Origin: Anaerofilum sp. An201
Lineage (GTDB): Bacteria; Bacillota; Clostridia; Oscillospirales; Ruminococcaceae
Assembly: GCF_002160015.1 (NCBI RefSeq)
Contig: NZ_NFJT01000006.1
Coordinates: 62,001-126,000, forward strand
Direction of reading: 5' to 3'
DNA: 64,000 nt
Shown here: in pieces, positions 1 through 8,336 of the stretch
Layout of the letters: each line of letters begins with the position of its first letter
Position numbering within the stretch: the first letter of the stretch is position 1
Notes under the pieces: generated by a model
Databases searched by the model: none
What the model was told of the DNA's origin: nothing
What the model saw: only the letters and a program-made list of their open reading frames with translations
Made by a program: the position numbers and the translations under genes

Positions 1-1
1 G

Positions 2-973
2 TCCTACTTCACGCTGGTGTTCGGCGAGCTGGTGCCCAAGCGGGTGGCCATGTACAAGGCCGAGGCGCTGGCGCTGGGGATCTCGGGGCTTATCAGCGCC
101 ATCGCCCGGCTGTTTGCGCCGCTGGTGTGGCTGCTCACCGCCTCCACCAACGCCATCCTGCGGCTGTTGGGCATCGACCCCAACGCCGAGCAGGACGAGG
201 TGACCGAGGAGGAGATCCGCATGATGGTGGACGCGGGCAGCGAAAAGGGCGCCATCGACCGGGAGGAGAAACAGTTCATCCAGAACGTGTTCGAGTTCGA
301 CGACCTGACGGCCGGCGAGATCTCCACTCACCGCACCGGCCTGGTGCTGCTGCGCTGTGAGGACGAGATGGACCGCTGGGACGAGACGGTGCGCACCCAT
401 TCCTACAACCTCTACCCGGTGTGCTGCGGCGGCGCCGACCGCATCGTGGGCGTGCTGAACGCGCGGGAATACCTGTGTCTTTCCGACAAGAGCCGCGACA
501 GCGTGATGGCGCAGGCGGTACACCCGGCCTATTTTGTGCCGGAGACGGTGAAAGCGGACCTGCTGTTCCGCAACATGAAGCAGACCGGCAACACGATGGC
601 GGTGGTGCTGGACGAGTACGGCGGCCTGCAGGGCGTGGTGACCCTGAACGATCTGGTGGAGCAGCTGGTGGGCGAGCTTGCGCCGGACGACCCCAGCCGG
701 GGCGAGGGCGGCATCGTGCCGCTGGAGGAAGGCGTGTGGCAGATCCAGGGCAGCGTGCCGCTGGAGCAGGTGCAGCAGACGCTGGGCGTGCCGCTGCCCT
801 GCGACGAGTGCGACACCTTCGGCGGCTTTGTGCTGGGCCAGCTGGGCACGGTGCCGCAGGACGGCAGCTGTGCCCAGCTGGAGGCGGAGGGGCTGTCCAT
901 CCGCCTGGCCGAGATCCGCGGCCACCAGCTGGCCACCGCCATCGTGCGCCGCCTGCCGCAGCCGGAGGAATAA
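2..973 (+). CDS. CNNM/CorC-type transporter-associated protein (5' end outside window)
   Basis: The reading frame is already open at base 2, so the true start lies upstream and the first membrane helices are missing. What remains begins in the end of a CNNM (DUF21) membrane domain, recognised by the FGELVPKR motif, followed by hydrophobic segments. Next come an EEEIRMMV region, a paired CBS domain (about residues 90-220 of the visible part, including AVVLDEYGGLQGVVTLNDLVE) and a C-terminal CorC_HlyC domain. Family members are called hemolysin-like or HlyC/CorC proteins and are linked to Mg2+/Co2+ homeostasis; no haemolysis is implied. It converges on the DHHW gene and shares a terminator with it. 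Family call firm, substrate unknown. Confidence 0.9.
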   Translation, partial: SYFTLVFGELVPKRVAMYKAEALALGISGLISAIARLFAPLVWLLTASTNAILRLLGIDPNAEQDEVTEEEIRMMVDAGSEKGAIDREEKQFIQNVFEFDDLTAGEISTHRTGLVLLRCEDEMDRWDETVRTHSYNLYPVCCGGADRIVGVLNAREYLCLSDKSRDSVMAQAVHPAYFVPETVKADLLFRNMKQTGNTMAVVLDEYGGLQGVVTLNDLVEQLVGELAPDDPSRGEGGIVPLEEGVWQIQGSVPLEQVQQTLGVPLPCDECDTFGGFVLGQLGTVPQDGSCAQLEAEGLSIRLAEIRGHQLATAIVRRLPQPEE

Positions 974-1027
974 CACCGGATACCGTTTGAAAGCGTGCTT
1001 TGGCAGGGAAAGGCGTTCGGCCTCAGC

Positions 1028-1079
1028 AAAAAACGGCGCGTCCCTTTGCAAAAAAGGGGCGTGCCGTTTTGGTTTTTTA
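1028..1079. terminator. Bidirectional rho-independent terminator
   Basis: A near-perfect inverted repeat (arms 1030-1047 and 1053-1070, GU-tolerant) is flanked by A-rich sequence on one side and a T-run on the other. It lies between the convergent CNNM/CorC and DHHW genes and can serve both; the DHHW stop codon sits in the T-run. Confidence 0.8.
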
Positions 1080-2015
1080 TCGCAGCATCGCGCTGGTGTT
1101 CACCACCCAGTCGCTGTACAAAAACAGCACGTCCTGGTCGGTGAAGGTGATGTGCTCGGGCAGAAGGCGGCTGAACATATACCGCAGGTCGATCAGCGTG
1201 ATGGTGCGGTATTCGCCGCACAGCAGCGGCGCAAGGCTGCTGGCGTAGGAATCCCGGAAGATCACCAGCTCGCGGTCGGGCGCGCCGGGGTTGTGGATCA
1301 CCTCAAACGGCGTCGCCCCCGACAGGAACAGGTCGTAGGGCACGTCGCTCTCCAGCCGGGCGGTGTCGTACACCGCCGTCTGATCCGGCTGCTGCATATT
1401 CTCCACGGTCGCGGCGTCGGTGGCCGGGCTGGTGAGCCAATACAGGGATTCCGGCTCGGCTGAAAGGCGGCGGGAATAGTCCCCCAGGAATCCCTCGAAC
1501 CCGTTCGCTGCAAAGCTCTCCCAGCCCACCGAGAAGCCCATCGCCCCGCCCAGCGCGTCGGTCACCGGCCGCAGCTTCTCCTGCCGCCAGTGGCGGTCGG
1601 TGCGGTAGTAGCTGGAAAGGTCCAGCGCGTCCTCCAGCGGCACCGCCGTCATGGCGGGCAGCTGAGGGGAAAGGCGCTCCATCAGCGCCGCGTGGTCCAG
1701 CACCGGATACCCGGAATCGGCCGCATACCAGGATTTGTCCGGCACCACCGCCCAGAACACCCGGTTCTCGGGGGTGAACAGGTCGGCCTGCAGCTTGTTC
1801 AGCTTCTGCGCGAAGCGGTCCACCGACGCGGTGTCCAGCTCGCCCAGATACTGGAACAGCCCGTCCTCCACCCGGTACATGCCGTTCTCGTCCGGCTGTC
1901 TGGTCAGCTGCCGCCACACGCGCAGCGCCGGTCTCCAGGCCAGCGCCGTCAGCCCGGCCGCGCACACGACGGCGGCAGCGGCCGCCGCCAGGCGCTTCGC
2001 CCGCGGCGTCCTCAC
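1077..2015 (-). CDS. DHHW family protein (AlgX/AlgJ-like, SGNH-type fold)
   Basis: 312 residues with an N-terminal membrane anchor (about residues 8-26) and an extracytoplasmic domain. The YYRTDRHW segment is a variant of the DHHW signature and IFRDSYASSLAPLL matches the D-S-[YF] block of DHHW/AlgX-like proteins. Relatives are connected with O-acetylation of exported polysaccharides, usually beside an MBOAT membrane acyltransferase, but none is encoded here. The GTG start overlaps the TGA stop of the upstream lipoprotein gene (GTGA), so translation is probably coupled. It is the last gene of the ECF sigma operon. The Arg in place of the first His of the signature is a deviation. Function beyond family is not known. 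Confidence 0.8.
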   Translation of the reverse strand: MRTPRAKRLAAAAAAVVCAAGLTALAWRPALRVWRQLTRQPDENGMYRVEDGLFQYLGELDTASVDRFAQKLNKLQADLFTPENRVFWAVVPDKSWYAADSGYPVLDHAALMERLSPQLPAMTAVPLEDALDLSSYYRTDRHWRQEKLRPVTDALGGAMGFSVGWESFAANGFEGFLGDYSRRLSAEPESLYWLTSPATDAATVENMQQPDQTAVYDTARLESDVPYDLFLSGATPFEVIHNPGAPDRELVIFRDSYASSLAPLLCGEYRTITLIDLRYMFSRLLPEHITFTDQDVLFLYSDWVVNTSAMLR

Positions 2016-2500
2016 TCGGCCAGCGCCTTGAAGTTGGCGTCGATGGTCTCGGCGTTGTCGGCGGAAGCCATGATCAGGACCACCACGTCACCGATGCGGT
2101 CCACGATCGTCTCCTCGGCCGACACACACACCCACTTGTTGGGATTGGCTTTTTCCTCCACCTGCTTGGCCAGCTCCTCGGCGGCCTCGGCGCTCTCGGC
2201 GCGCAGCAGGCACACGGAATGCGCCACCGCATTGATCATCGCGTCGCTGGACAGGCCCTCCTTGAAGTTGTCGGCGGTCACGCCCACCATATACTCGGCG
2301 TTCTCCTCGGTGATGGGGGTGTTGGCCAGCATGGGCAGCTGGTCCTCGGGGATGCCCTCGTACAGCTTCTCCATGATCTCCTCCAGCGTGCCCTCCAGGT
2401 TGGCGTCCGCGGCGGGAGCGGAGCTGGAAGCGGGCGTGCCGCAGGCGGCAAACAGCAGAACAACCAGCACGGCGGCCAGCATCAAAGCGATCTTTTTCAT
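2012..2500 (-). CDS. DUF4358-type lipoprotein
   Basis: 162 residues. The signal sequence ends in a lipobox (LLFAACG) at about residues 15-21, so the mature protein should be lipid-anchored outside the membrane. An alanine/serine linker follows, then an alpha/beta domain of the kind annotated DUF4358, common in Clostridia and often near DHHW or MBOAT genes. No catalytic motif is evident. The RBS AAGGAG lies 10 bases before the ATG. It sits 60 bp downstream of the anti-sigma gene and overlaps the DHHW gene, so the two are probably produced together under the ECF sigma factor. The DUF assignment is by resemblance only. Confidence 0.75.
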   Translation of the reverse strand: MKKIALMLAAVLVVLLFAACGTPASSSAPAADANLEGTLEEIMEKLYEGIPEDQLPMLANTPITEENAEYMVGVTADNFKEGLSSDAMINAVAHSVCLLRAESAEAAEELAKQVEEKANPNKWVCVSAEETIVDRIGDVVVLIMASADNAETIDANFKALAE

Positions 2501-2560
2501 AATTTGTGGTCTCCTTTTTTTGTGTAGTGTTTGTCAGAGGTTGCGGGGATATACAGGGAA

Positions 2561-3172
2561 TCAGGCGGGCAGCACGCCTTCCGCCGCCGGGGCCCAGCAC
2601 AGCCCGCCGTCCGAAAGGCGGAACTGCCAGGCCGGCTGGCAGTAGCCGGCGCTGCACACATACACCAGCTCGCCCGCCTCGTTGGACAGCGGCCTGTCCA
2701 GCGACGCGCGGGCCTCGCTCTCGTCCACCAGCGCGAAGTCTCCCACCCACTCGCCCGGCGCACCGTCCGCGTCGCTGTACACCGGCAGACTGTCGGCGGC
2801 GGCGTCGAAGGGCGGCTGCGGGCTGCAGACGGTCACGTCGGCGGCGTCGAACAGCGGCCCGGCGCTGGCCAGCGCGGCCCGGGGCACGGCGGCCGCGTCG
2901 TTCTGCAGGCGCGCCTGTTCGGGAAGGGCGGCGGCGCCGGATGCATCCTGCGCGGTCGTGTTCTTGGTGCTCAGGCCGGGCGTCTGCAGCACTCCGCTGC
3001 CCAGCACCGCGGCCACCGCAAGACAGGCGGCCAGTCCTGCCGCCGCCCGTTTGGGCGACAGGCGAAACCGGCTGCGGCGTGCGTCGGCCATCTTTGCCAG
3101 TGTGTCGGCCTTCCACTGGTCGGTGGCGGTGATTTTTTCCATCGCGCTGCGGTAGTGGCGGTCATACTTCAT
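2561..3172 (-). CDS. Putative anti-sigma factor (single-pass membrane protein)
   Basis: 203 residues from the ATG at 3172; a TTG six bases further upstream is less likely. The N-terminal 45 residues are charged and cytoplasmic (MKYDRHYRSAMEK), followed by one transmembrane helix (about residues 48-66, AAGLAACLAVAAVLGSGVL) and an extracytoplasmic region of about 130 residues. The start lies inside the end of the sigma-factor gene with an 11-bp overlap. This is the usual arrangement for an ECF sigma factor and its cognate membrane anti-sigma factor. No zinc-finger HxxxCxxC motif of the ZAS type is present, so the role rests on topology and gene order. Confidence 0.7.
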   Translation of the reverse strand: MKYDRHYRSAMEKITATDQWKADTLAKMADARRSRFRLSPKRAAAGLAACLAVAAVLGSGVLQTPGLSTKNTTAQDASGAAALPEQARLQNDAAAVPRAALASAGPLFDAADVTVCSPQPPFDAAADSLPVYSDADGAPGEWVGDFALVDESEARASLDRPLSNEAGELVYVCSAGYCQPAWQFRLSDGGLCWAPAAEGVLPA

Positions 3173-3650
3173 CGGCAAATTCTCCTTTCAGCGCCTCGCG
3201 CAGCTTTGCCCGCGCACGGGACAACTGGCTGAGCACGGTGTTGGGGTTCGAGCGCAGAATGCGGGCGATCTCGGCGGCGGTGTAGCCCTCGATGTAGTGC
3301 AGATACACCACCTGGCGGTATTTCACCGGCAGGGCCGCCACCGCGTCCAGCACGATGTTTTCCTGCGGGGTGAAGGCGTCGGGCAGCGCGTCGTCCAGTT
3401 CGGTGCGGCGGCGCATCCAGGCGCTGGTGAGGTGGCTTTTGCTGCGGTTGATGGCCACCCGCAGCAGCCATGCCTTCTGGTGTTCCAAACTCTCGAATTG
3501 GGGCGACGCGCGCACCAGGCTCACGAAGGTGTCCTGTGCGATGTCCTCGGCGTCGGACAGGTTCTTCACCATTCCGAATGCGGCGCGCAGCACCGTGTCG
3601 GCGAAATATTCCACCGCCTGTTCGGGCGGAAGGGGCGGGCGTTGTTCCAT
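3162..3650 (-). CDS. RNA polymerase sigma factor, ECF subfamily
   Basis: 162 residues starting at the ATG at 3650 (MEQRPPLPPEQ), with AGGGAGG upstream. Region 2 is at about residues 15-80, including KNLSDAEDIAQDTFVSL and the helix QKAWLLRVAINRSKSHLTS. Region 4 is at about residues 105-158 with the HTH segment GYTAAEIARILRSNPNTVLSQLSRAR split around its turn. This is the standard two-domain ECF layout with no regulatory extension. It heads a leftward operon with the anti-sigma, DUF4358 and DHHW genes, which probably form part of its regulon. A longer reading frame extends upstream but lacks an RBS and runs through a terminator hairpin. Confidence 0.88.
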   Translation of the reverse strand: MEQRPPLPPEQAVEYFADTVLRAAFGMVKNLSDAEDIAQDTFVSLVRASPQFESLEHQKAWLLRVAINRSKSHLTSAWMRRRTELDDALPDAFTPQENIVLDAVAALPVKYRQVVYLHYIEGYTAAEIARILRSNPNTVLSQLSRARAKLREALKGEFADEV

Positions 3651-3711
3651 GCTTGTGACAGCCTCCCTCTGGATACAATACAAGTCAGCAGCCTCTATTA
3701 TTGCAGATAAT

Positions 3712-3762
3712 TCAAAAAAAGGCAAACAAAAAGCAGAGCCGGAAAAAATCCGGCCCTGCCCA
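3712..3762 (-). terminator. Rho-independent terminator
   Basis: On the minus strand a GC-rich hairpin (GCAGGGCCGGA / TCCGGCTCTGC with a T-rich loop) is followed by two long T-stretches. It lies between carB and the sigma-factor gene and should stop carB transcription before the sigma operon. Confidence 0.75.
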
Positions 3763-3833
3763 GCTTGTTTCAAATGTGTTTTTGCCATAGGTCTGCGGGA
3801 AAAGACTTCGAGAGGCGAAGGCTTCTTTTCCCA

Positions 3834-3926
3834 CGCAAAAGCGCCCGCCGGGAGCATCGCTTTTCCCGGCGGGCGCTTTGTTCGGGCTTCGGTTTTCCAC
3901 GATCTCTGCGCGAAATGTGGAAAACC
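3834..3926 (-). terminator. Hairpin/terminator downstream of carB
   Basis: Two hairpins lie just after the carB stop. A 13-bp GC stem (3841-3853 with 3864-3876) is followed on the minus strand by TTTT. A 10-bp inverted repeat GGTTTTCCAC / GTGGAAAACC (about 3891-3927) sits closer to carB. Together with the terminator at 3712-3762 they fill the 290-bp gap; no gene is seen there. Confidence 0.6.
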
Positions 3927-3941
3927 CGGCCCGCTTTTTTG

Positions 3942-6900
3942 TCACAGGGTAGAGATGTCGATCAGGTCCACGTCCTCGATGGTGCGGCCGCTGCGCAGGC
4001 AGCTGAGCAGCACACGGGCGGTGTCGATGGCGGTCAGGCAGGGGATGGACAGCTCCACCGCCTTGCGGCGCAGCTTCACGCTGTCCAGGCCCGGCAGACG
4101 CCCCTTCGACGAGGTGGACAGCACATAGTCCACCAGGCCGCTCTCCAGCAGGTCGAGGATGTTGGGGCCTTCCTCGCTGATCTTGCGCACCTCGTTGCAG
4201 GCCACCATGTTCTGGGCCAGATAGTTGGCGGTGCCGGCGGTGGCGTACAGCTTGTAGCCCAGCTGCTTGAACTGCCAGGCCAGCTCCACCAGCTCGGGCT
4301 TGTCGGAGTCCTTCACAGTCAGCAGCACGCACTTGCACTGCTTGGGGTCGGGGCGGCGCATCTGGTAGCCGGCGGCGATGAGGCCCTTCAGCATCGCGTC
4401 CTCGAAGCAGCGGCCGATGCCCAGCACCTCGCCGGTGGACTTCATCTCGGGCCCCAGCTGGGTGTCCACGTTGTGCAGCTTCTCAAAGCTGAACACCGGC
4501 ACCTTCACGGCGCAGATGTCGCCGGTGGGATACAGGCCGGTGCCGAAGCCCATGTCGGCCAGCTTCTCGCCCAGCAGGCAGCGCACCGCCAGCGCCACCA
4601 CCGGCACGCCGGTGACCTTGCTGATGTAGGGCACGGTGCGGGAGGAGCGCGGGTTCACCTCGATCACATACACCTGGTCGTTGTGCACCACATACTGGAT
4701 GTTCACCAGGCCCACCACCTTCAGCGCGCGGGCCAGGCGGCCGGTGTAGTCCACCAGGGTGCCCTTGATCTTCTGCTTGAGGGTCTGGGGCGGGTAGACC
4801 GAGATCGAGTCGCCGGAATGGATGCCCGCGCGCTCGATGTGCTCCATGATGCCGGGGATCAGGAATTCCTCGCCGTCACAGATGGCGTCCACCTCGCACT
4901 CCACGCCGGTGAGGTACTTGTCCACCAGCACCGGGTTCTCCAGCTCGTGGCTGGTGATGATGGCCATATACTCGCGCACATCGGCCTCGTTGTAGGCGAT
5001 GATCATGTTCTGGCCGCCCAGCACATAGCTGGGGCGCAGCAGCACCGGGTAGCCCAGACGCCCGGCCACCGCCAGCGCCTCGTCGCAGGTGAACACGGTG
5101 TCGCCCGCCGGACGGGGGATGCCGCAGCGCTCCAGCAGCGCGTCGAAGCGCTCGCGGTCCTCGGCCTCGTCGATGGCGTCGGCGCTGGTGCCCAGGATCT
5201 TCACGCCCAGTTTCTGCAGGTGCTTGGTGAGCTTGATGGCGGTCTGGCCGCCAAACTGCACCACGCAGGCCCAGGGCTGTTCGGTGTGGATGATGTGCGC
5301 AACGCTCTCCTCGTTCAGCGGGTCGAAGTAGAGGCGGTCGCCGGTGTCGAAGTCGGTGGAGACGGTCTCGGGGTTGTTGTTCACGATCACCGTCTCGCAG
5401 CCGTAGTCCTTCAGCGTCCACACGCAGTGCACGCTGCAATAGTCGAACTCGATGCCCTGGCCGATGCGGATGGGGCCGGAACCGAACACCATCACCTTCT
5501 TTTTGTCGGTGGGATGCTCGGCGATGAACTCGGCGGCCTCGTTCTCCTCGTCGAAGCTGGAGTAGAAATAGGGGGTGCGGGCGGCGAACTCGGCGGCGCA
5601 GGTGTCCACCATCTTATACGAGGCGTGCAGCTGGACCGGGATCTCTTTGCCGGTCAGGCGGCGGATGGTCTTGTCCAGAAAGCCGTACTGCTTGGCGGTG
5701 CGGTAGCTCTCCTCGGTCAGCTCGCCGCGGGCAAGCTCGTTTTCGATGTCGGCCAGATGCTGCATCTTGGCCAAAAACCAGCGGTCGATCCTGGTGATGT
5801 CGTGGATGATGTCCCAGGAAATACCGCGCTTGAGCGCCTCGTAGACCACGAAGGCGCGCTCGGAATCGCAGTGGTGCAGCTTTTCGACGATGGTCTCGTC
5901 GCTGTCGGCGGCGAGGGCGGGCAGGGTGAGGGTCTCGAGGCCCAGCTCGATGGAGGACACCGCCTTCATCATGGCGGCCTCGAAGCTGGTGCCGATGGCC
6001 ATCACCTCGCCGGTGGCCATCATCTGGGTGCCCAGGTCCTTCTTGGCGTAGACGAACTTGTCGAACGGCCATTTCGGATATTTGACCACCACATAGTCCA
6101 GCGCCGGCTCGAAGCAGGCGCAGCTCTCGCCGGTCACCTCGTTGGTCAGCTCGTCCAGGCCGTAGCCGATGGCGATCTTGGCGGCCATCTTGGCGATGGG
6201 GTAGCCGGTGGCCTTGGAGGCCAGCGCCGACGAGCGGGACACGCGGGGGTTCACCTCGATGACGGCGTACTCGAACGAGTCGGGCTTGAGGGCAAACTGG
6301 CAGTTGCAGCCGCCCTCGATGCCCAGCTCGGTGATGATGTCCAGCGCGGCGGTGCGCAGCATCTGGTATTCGTGGTCGGACAGGGTCTGGCTGGGGGCCA
6401 CCACGATCGAGTCGCCGGTGTGCACGCCCACGGGGTCGAGGTTCTCCATGTTGCAGACGGTGATCACGTTGCCCTTGGCGTCGCGCATCACCTCATACTC
6501 GATCTCCTTCCAGCCGGCGATGCACTTCTCGATCAGCACCTGGTGGATGGGGGACAGGCGCAGGCCGTTGGTGCCGATCTCGCGCAGCTCGGCCTCGTCG
6601 GCGCAGATGCCGCCGCCGGTGCCGCCCATCGTGAAGGCGGGGCGCACGATCACCGGGTAGCCGATCTGTCCGGCAAAGTCCAGCGCGTCCTCCAGCGTCT
6701 CCACCACCTTGCTGGGGATGCAGGGCTGGCCCAGCTTCTCCATCGTGTCCTTGAACAGCTGGCGGTCCTCGGCGCGGTCGATGGTCTCGGGCTTGGCGCC
6801 CAGCAGGCGCACGCCGCTCTTTTCCAGCCAGCCGCTGCGGGCCAGCTCCATCGCCAGGTTCAGGCCGGTCTGGCCGCCGAGGTTGGGCAGGATGGAGTCC

Positions 6901-7148
6901 GGCTGTTCGATCTCGATCACCCGCTTGACCACCTCGGCGGTGAGCGGCTCCACATACACGCGGTCGGCGATGTCGGGGTCGGTCATGATGGTGGCGGGGT
7001 TGGAGTTGATGAGCACCACCTCGATGCCCTCGCTTTTCAGCGCGCGGCAGGCCTGGGTGCCGGAATAGTCAAACTCGGCCGCCTGGCCGATGATGATGGG
7101 ACCGGAGCCGATCACCAGCACTTTTTTGATAGAACGATCTCTGGGCAT
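3942..7148 (-). CDS. carB: Carbamoyl-phosphate synthase large subunit
   Basis: 1068 residues, full length for the family. It makes carbamoyl phosphate from bicarbonate, ammonia released by CarA and two ATP, the first step of pyrimidine and arginine synthesis. The two homologous halves are visible: each starts with a Rossmann-like segment (VLVIGSGPIIIGQAAEFDYS near residue 10; KVMVFGSGPIRIGQGIEFDY near 555) followed by an ATP-grasp domain with an NPRxSR motif (NPRVSRSSALASKATG; NPRSSRTVPYISKVTG). The last 130 residues form the MGS-like regulatory domain. It starts 1 bp before the carA stop (RBS AAAGGAGG inside carA), so the subunits are co-translated. It closes the pyrF-K-D-E-carA-carB operon. 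Confidence 0.98.
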   Translation of the reverse strand: MPRDRSIKKVLVIGSGPIIIGQAAEFDYSGTQACRALKSEGIEVVLINSNPATIMTDPDIADRVYVEPLTAEVVKRVIEIEQPDSILPNLGGQTGLNLAMELARSGWLEKSGVRLLGAKPETIDRAEDRQLFKDTMEKLGQPCIPSKVVETLEDALDFAGQIGYPVIVRPAFTMGGTGGGICADEAELREIGTNGLRLSPIHQVLIEKCIAGWKEIEYEVMRDAKGNVITVCNMENLDPVGVHTGDSIVVAPSQTLSDHEYQMLRTAALDIITELGIEGGCNCQFALKPDSFEYAVIEVNPRVSRSSALASKATGYPIAKMAAKIAIGYGLDELTNEVTGESCACFEPALDYVVVKYPKWPFDKFVYAKKDLGTQMMATGEVMAIGTSFEAAMMKAVSSIELGLETLTLPALAADSDETIVEKLHHCDSERAFVVYEALKRGISWDIIHDITRIDRWFLAKMQHLADIENELARGELTEESYRTAKQYGFLDKTIRRLTGKEIPVQLHASYKMVDTCAAEFAARTPYFYSSFDEENEAAEFIAEHPTDKKKVMVFGSGPIRIGQGIEFDYCSVHCVWTLKDYGCETVIVNNNPETVSTDFDTGDRLYFDPLNEESVAHIIHTEQPWACVVQFGGQTAIKLTKHLQKLGVKILGTSADAIDEAEDRERFDALLERCGIPRPAGDTVFTCDEALAVAGRLGYPVLLRPSYVLGGQNMIIAYNEADVREYMAIITSHELENPVLVDKYLTGVECEVDAICDGEEFLIPGIMEHIERAGIHSGDSISVYPPQTLKQKIKGTLVDYTGRLARALKVVGLVNIQYVVHNDQVYVIEVNPRSSRTVPYISKVTGVPVVALAVRCLLGEKLADMGFGTGLYPTGDICAVKVPVFSFEKLHNVDTQLGPEMKSTGEVLGIGRCFEDAMLKGLIAAGYQMRRPDPKQCKCVLLTVKDSDKPELVELAWQFKQLGYKLYATAGTANYLAQNMVACNEVRKISEEGPNILDLLESGLVDYVLSTSSKGRLPGLDSVKLRRKAVELSIPCLTAIDTARVLLSCLRSGRTIEDVDLIDISTL

Positions 7149-7149
7149 C

Positions 7150-8238
7150 TCAGCAGCCTCCTTTTGCCGCGGCGATGCGGCTCACAAATTCGTCAAACAG
7201 GTACTCGGCGTCCTTGGGGCCGCCGCTGGCTTCGGGGTGGAACTGGACGGTGAAGCAGTTCCAGGCGGTGTACTCCACGCCCTCGCAGGTGCCGTCGTTG
7301 GCGTTCACATGGCTCACCTTGCCCATCTCGGCGGGCAGGGTGTCGCCCAGCACGGCGTAGCCGTGGTTCTGGCTGGTGACCAGCGTGCGGCCGCGGGCCA
7401 GGTCGGTGACAGGCTGGTTGGCGCCGCGGTGGCCGAATTTCAGCTTGCCGGTGGACGCGCCGGCGGCCAGGGCGGACAGCTGGTGCCCCAGGCAGATGCC
7501 GAACACCGGCAGCCCCAGCTCCATGATGGCGCGCAGGTTCTCGATGATCTGCAGGTTTTCGGCGGGGTCTCCGGGGCCGTTGGAGAGCATCACGCCATCG
7601 GCGCCGAGGGCCTTGATGTCGGCGGCGGTGGCGAAGCCGGGCAGCACCGTCACCTCACAGCCGCGCCCCACCAGGCAGCGCACGATGTTGTTCTTGCAGC
7701 CGAAATCCAGAAGGGCAACCTTGTATTTCCCGCCCTCGCCGTACACGCGCGGCTCGGTGCAGGTGACGGCCTTCACCGCGCCGGTGATGGCATAGCCGCG
7801 GATGGCGGCCAGCAGCTCCTCGCGCGTTTCGGGGGTGTATTCGGTGGTCACCGCGCCGTTCATCACGCCGTGGCTGCGCAGGATGCGGGTGAGGCGGCGG
7901 GTGTCGATGCCCTCGATGGCCACCACCTTCTCCTGTTTCAGGAAGGCGTCCAGCGTCTGCTCGCTGCGGAAGTTGCTGGGATAGCGGCAGCTCTCGCGCA
8001 CGATGTAGCCCCTGGCCCACACGCGGGGGCTCTCCTTGTCCTCGCGGTTCATGCCGTAGTTGCCGATGAGCGGGTAGGTCTGGGTGATGATCTGGCCGTA
8101 GTAGCTGGGGTCGGTGAGGGTCTCCTCAAAGCCCACCATGCCGGTGGCGAACACCACCTCGCCGATGGCGGTGCCGGCCGCTCCCAGGCTGACGCCTTCA
8201 AACAGGGTGCCGTCGGCCAAAAGCAGAAATGCTTTCAT
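7150..8238 (-). CDS. carA: Carbamoyl-phosphate synthase small (glutaminase) subunit
   Basis: 362 residues from the ATG at 8238, preceded by AAAGGAAC at good spacing. It hydrolyses glutamine and channels ammonia to CarB. The N-terminal CPSase domain (residues 1-150) has GMVGFEETLTDPSYYGQI, and the C-terminal class I amidotransferase domain carries the nucleophile motif GICLGHQ and the His/Glu motif HPEASGGP. The gene follows pyrE after a 98-bp gap containing a 15-bp perfect palindrome. A much longer open frame reaching back through pyrE is a GC-rich read-through and not the gene. Confidence 0.98.
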   Translation of the reverse strand: MKAFLLLADGTLFEGVSLGAAGTAIGEVVFATGMVGFEETLTDPSYYGQIITQTYPLIGNYGMNREDKESPRVWARGYIVRESCRYPSNFRSEQTLDAFLKQEKVVAIEGIDTRRLTRILRSHGVMNGAVTTEYTPETREELLAAIRGYAITGAVKAVTCTEPRVYGEGGKYKVALLDFGCKNNIVRCLVGRGCEVTVLPGFATAADIKALGADGVMLSNGPGDPAENLQIIENLRAIMELGLPVFGICLGHQLSALAAGASTGKLKFGHRGANQPVTDLARGRTLVTSQNHGYAVLGDTLPAEMGKVSHVNANDGTCEGVEYTAWNCFTVQFHPEASGGPKDAEYLFDEFVSRIAAAKGGC

Positions 8239-8285
8239 ACAAAAGTTCCTTTCTATAGGGTGTGTGGTATCGATCTGCCCACAAA

Positions 8286-8315
8286 GCGGCCCGGTCCCCC
8301 GGGGGACCGGGCCGC
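8286..8315. promoter_or_regulatory. 30-bp perfect palindrome between pyrE and carA
   Basis: Two 15-base arms (GCGGCCCGGTCCCCC and its complement) abut with no loop. On the transcribed strand it is followed only by CTTTGTGG, so it is a poor terminator. It could stabilise the upstream mRNA, or bind a protein. Confidence 0.5.
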
Positions 8316-8336
8316 AAATCGGTGCGGGGATCTTGC

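Noticed and set aside
3765-7253. Open frame of more than 1100 codons on the plus strand opposite carB
   Set aside because: It mirrors carB in a GC-rich region, has no RBS, and its composition (His, Gln, Val, Gly rich) is typical of antisense shadow frames. Similar long shadows opposite other genes were left out.
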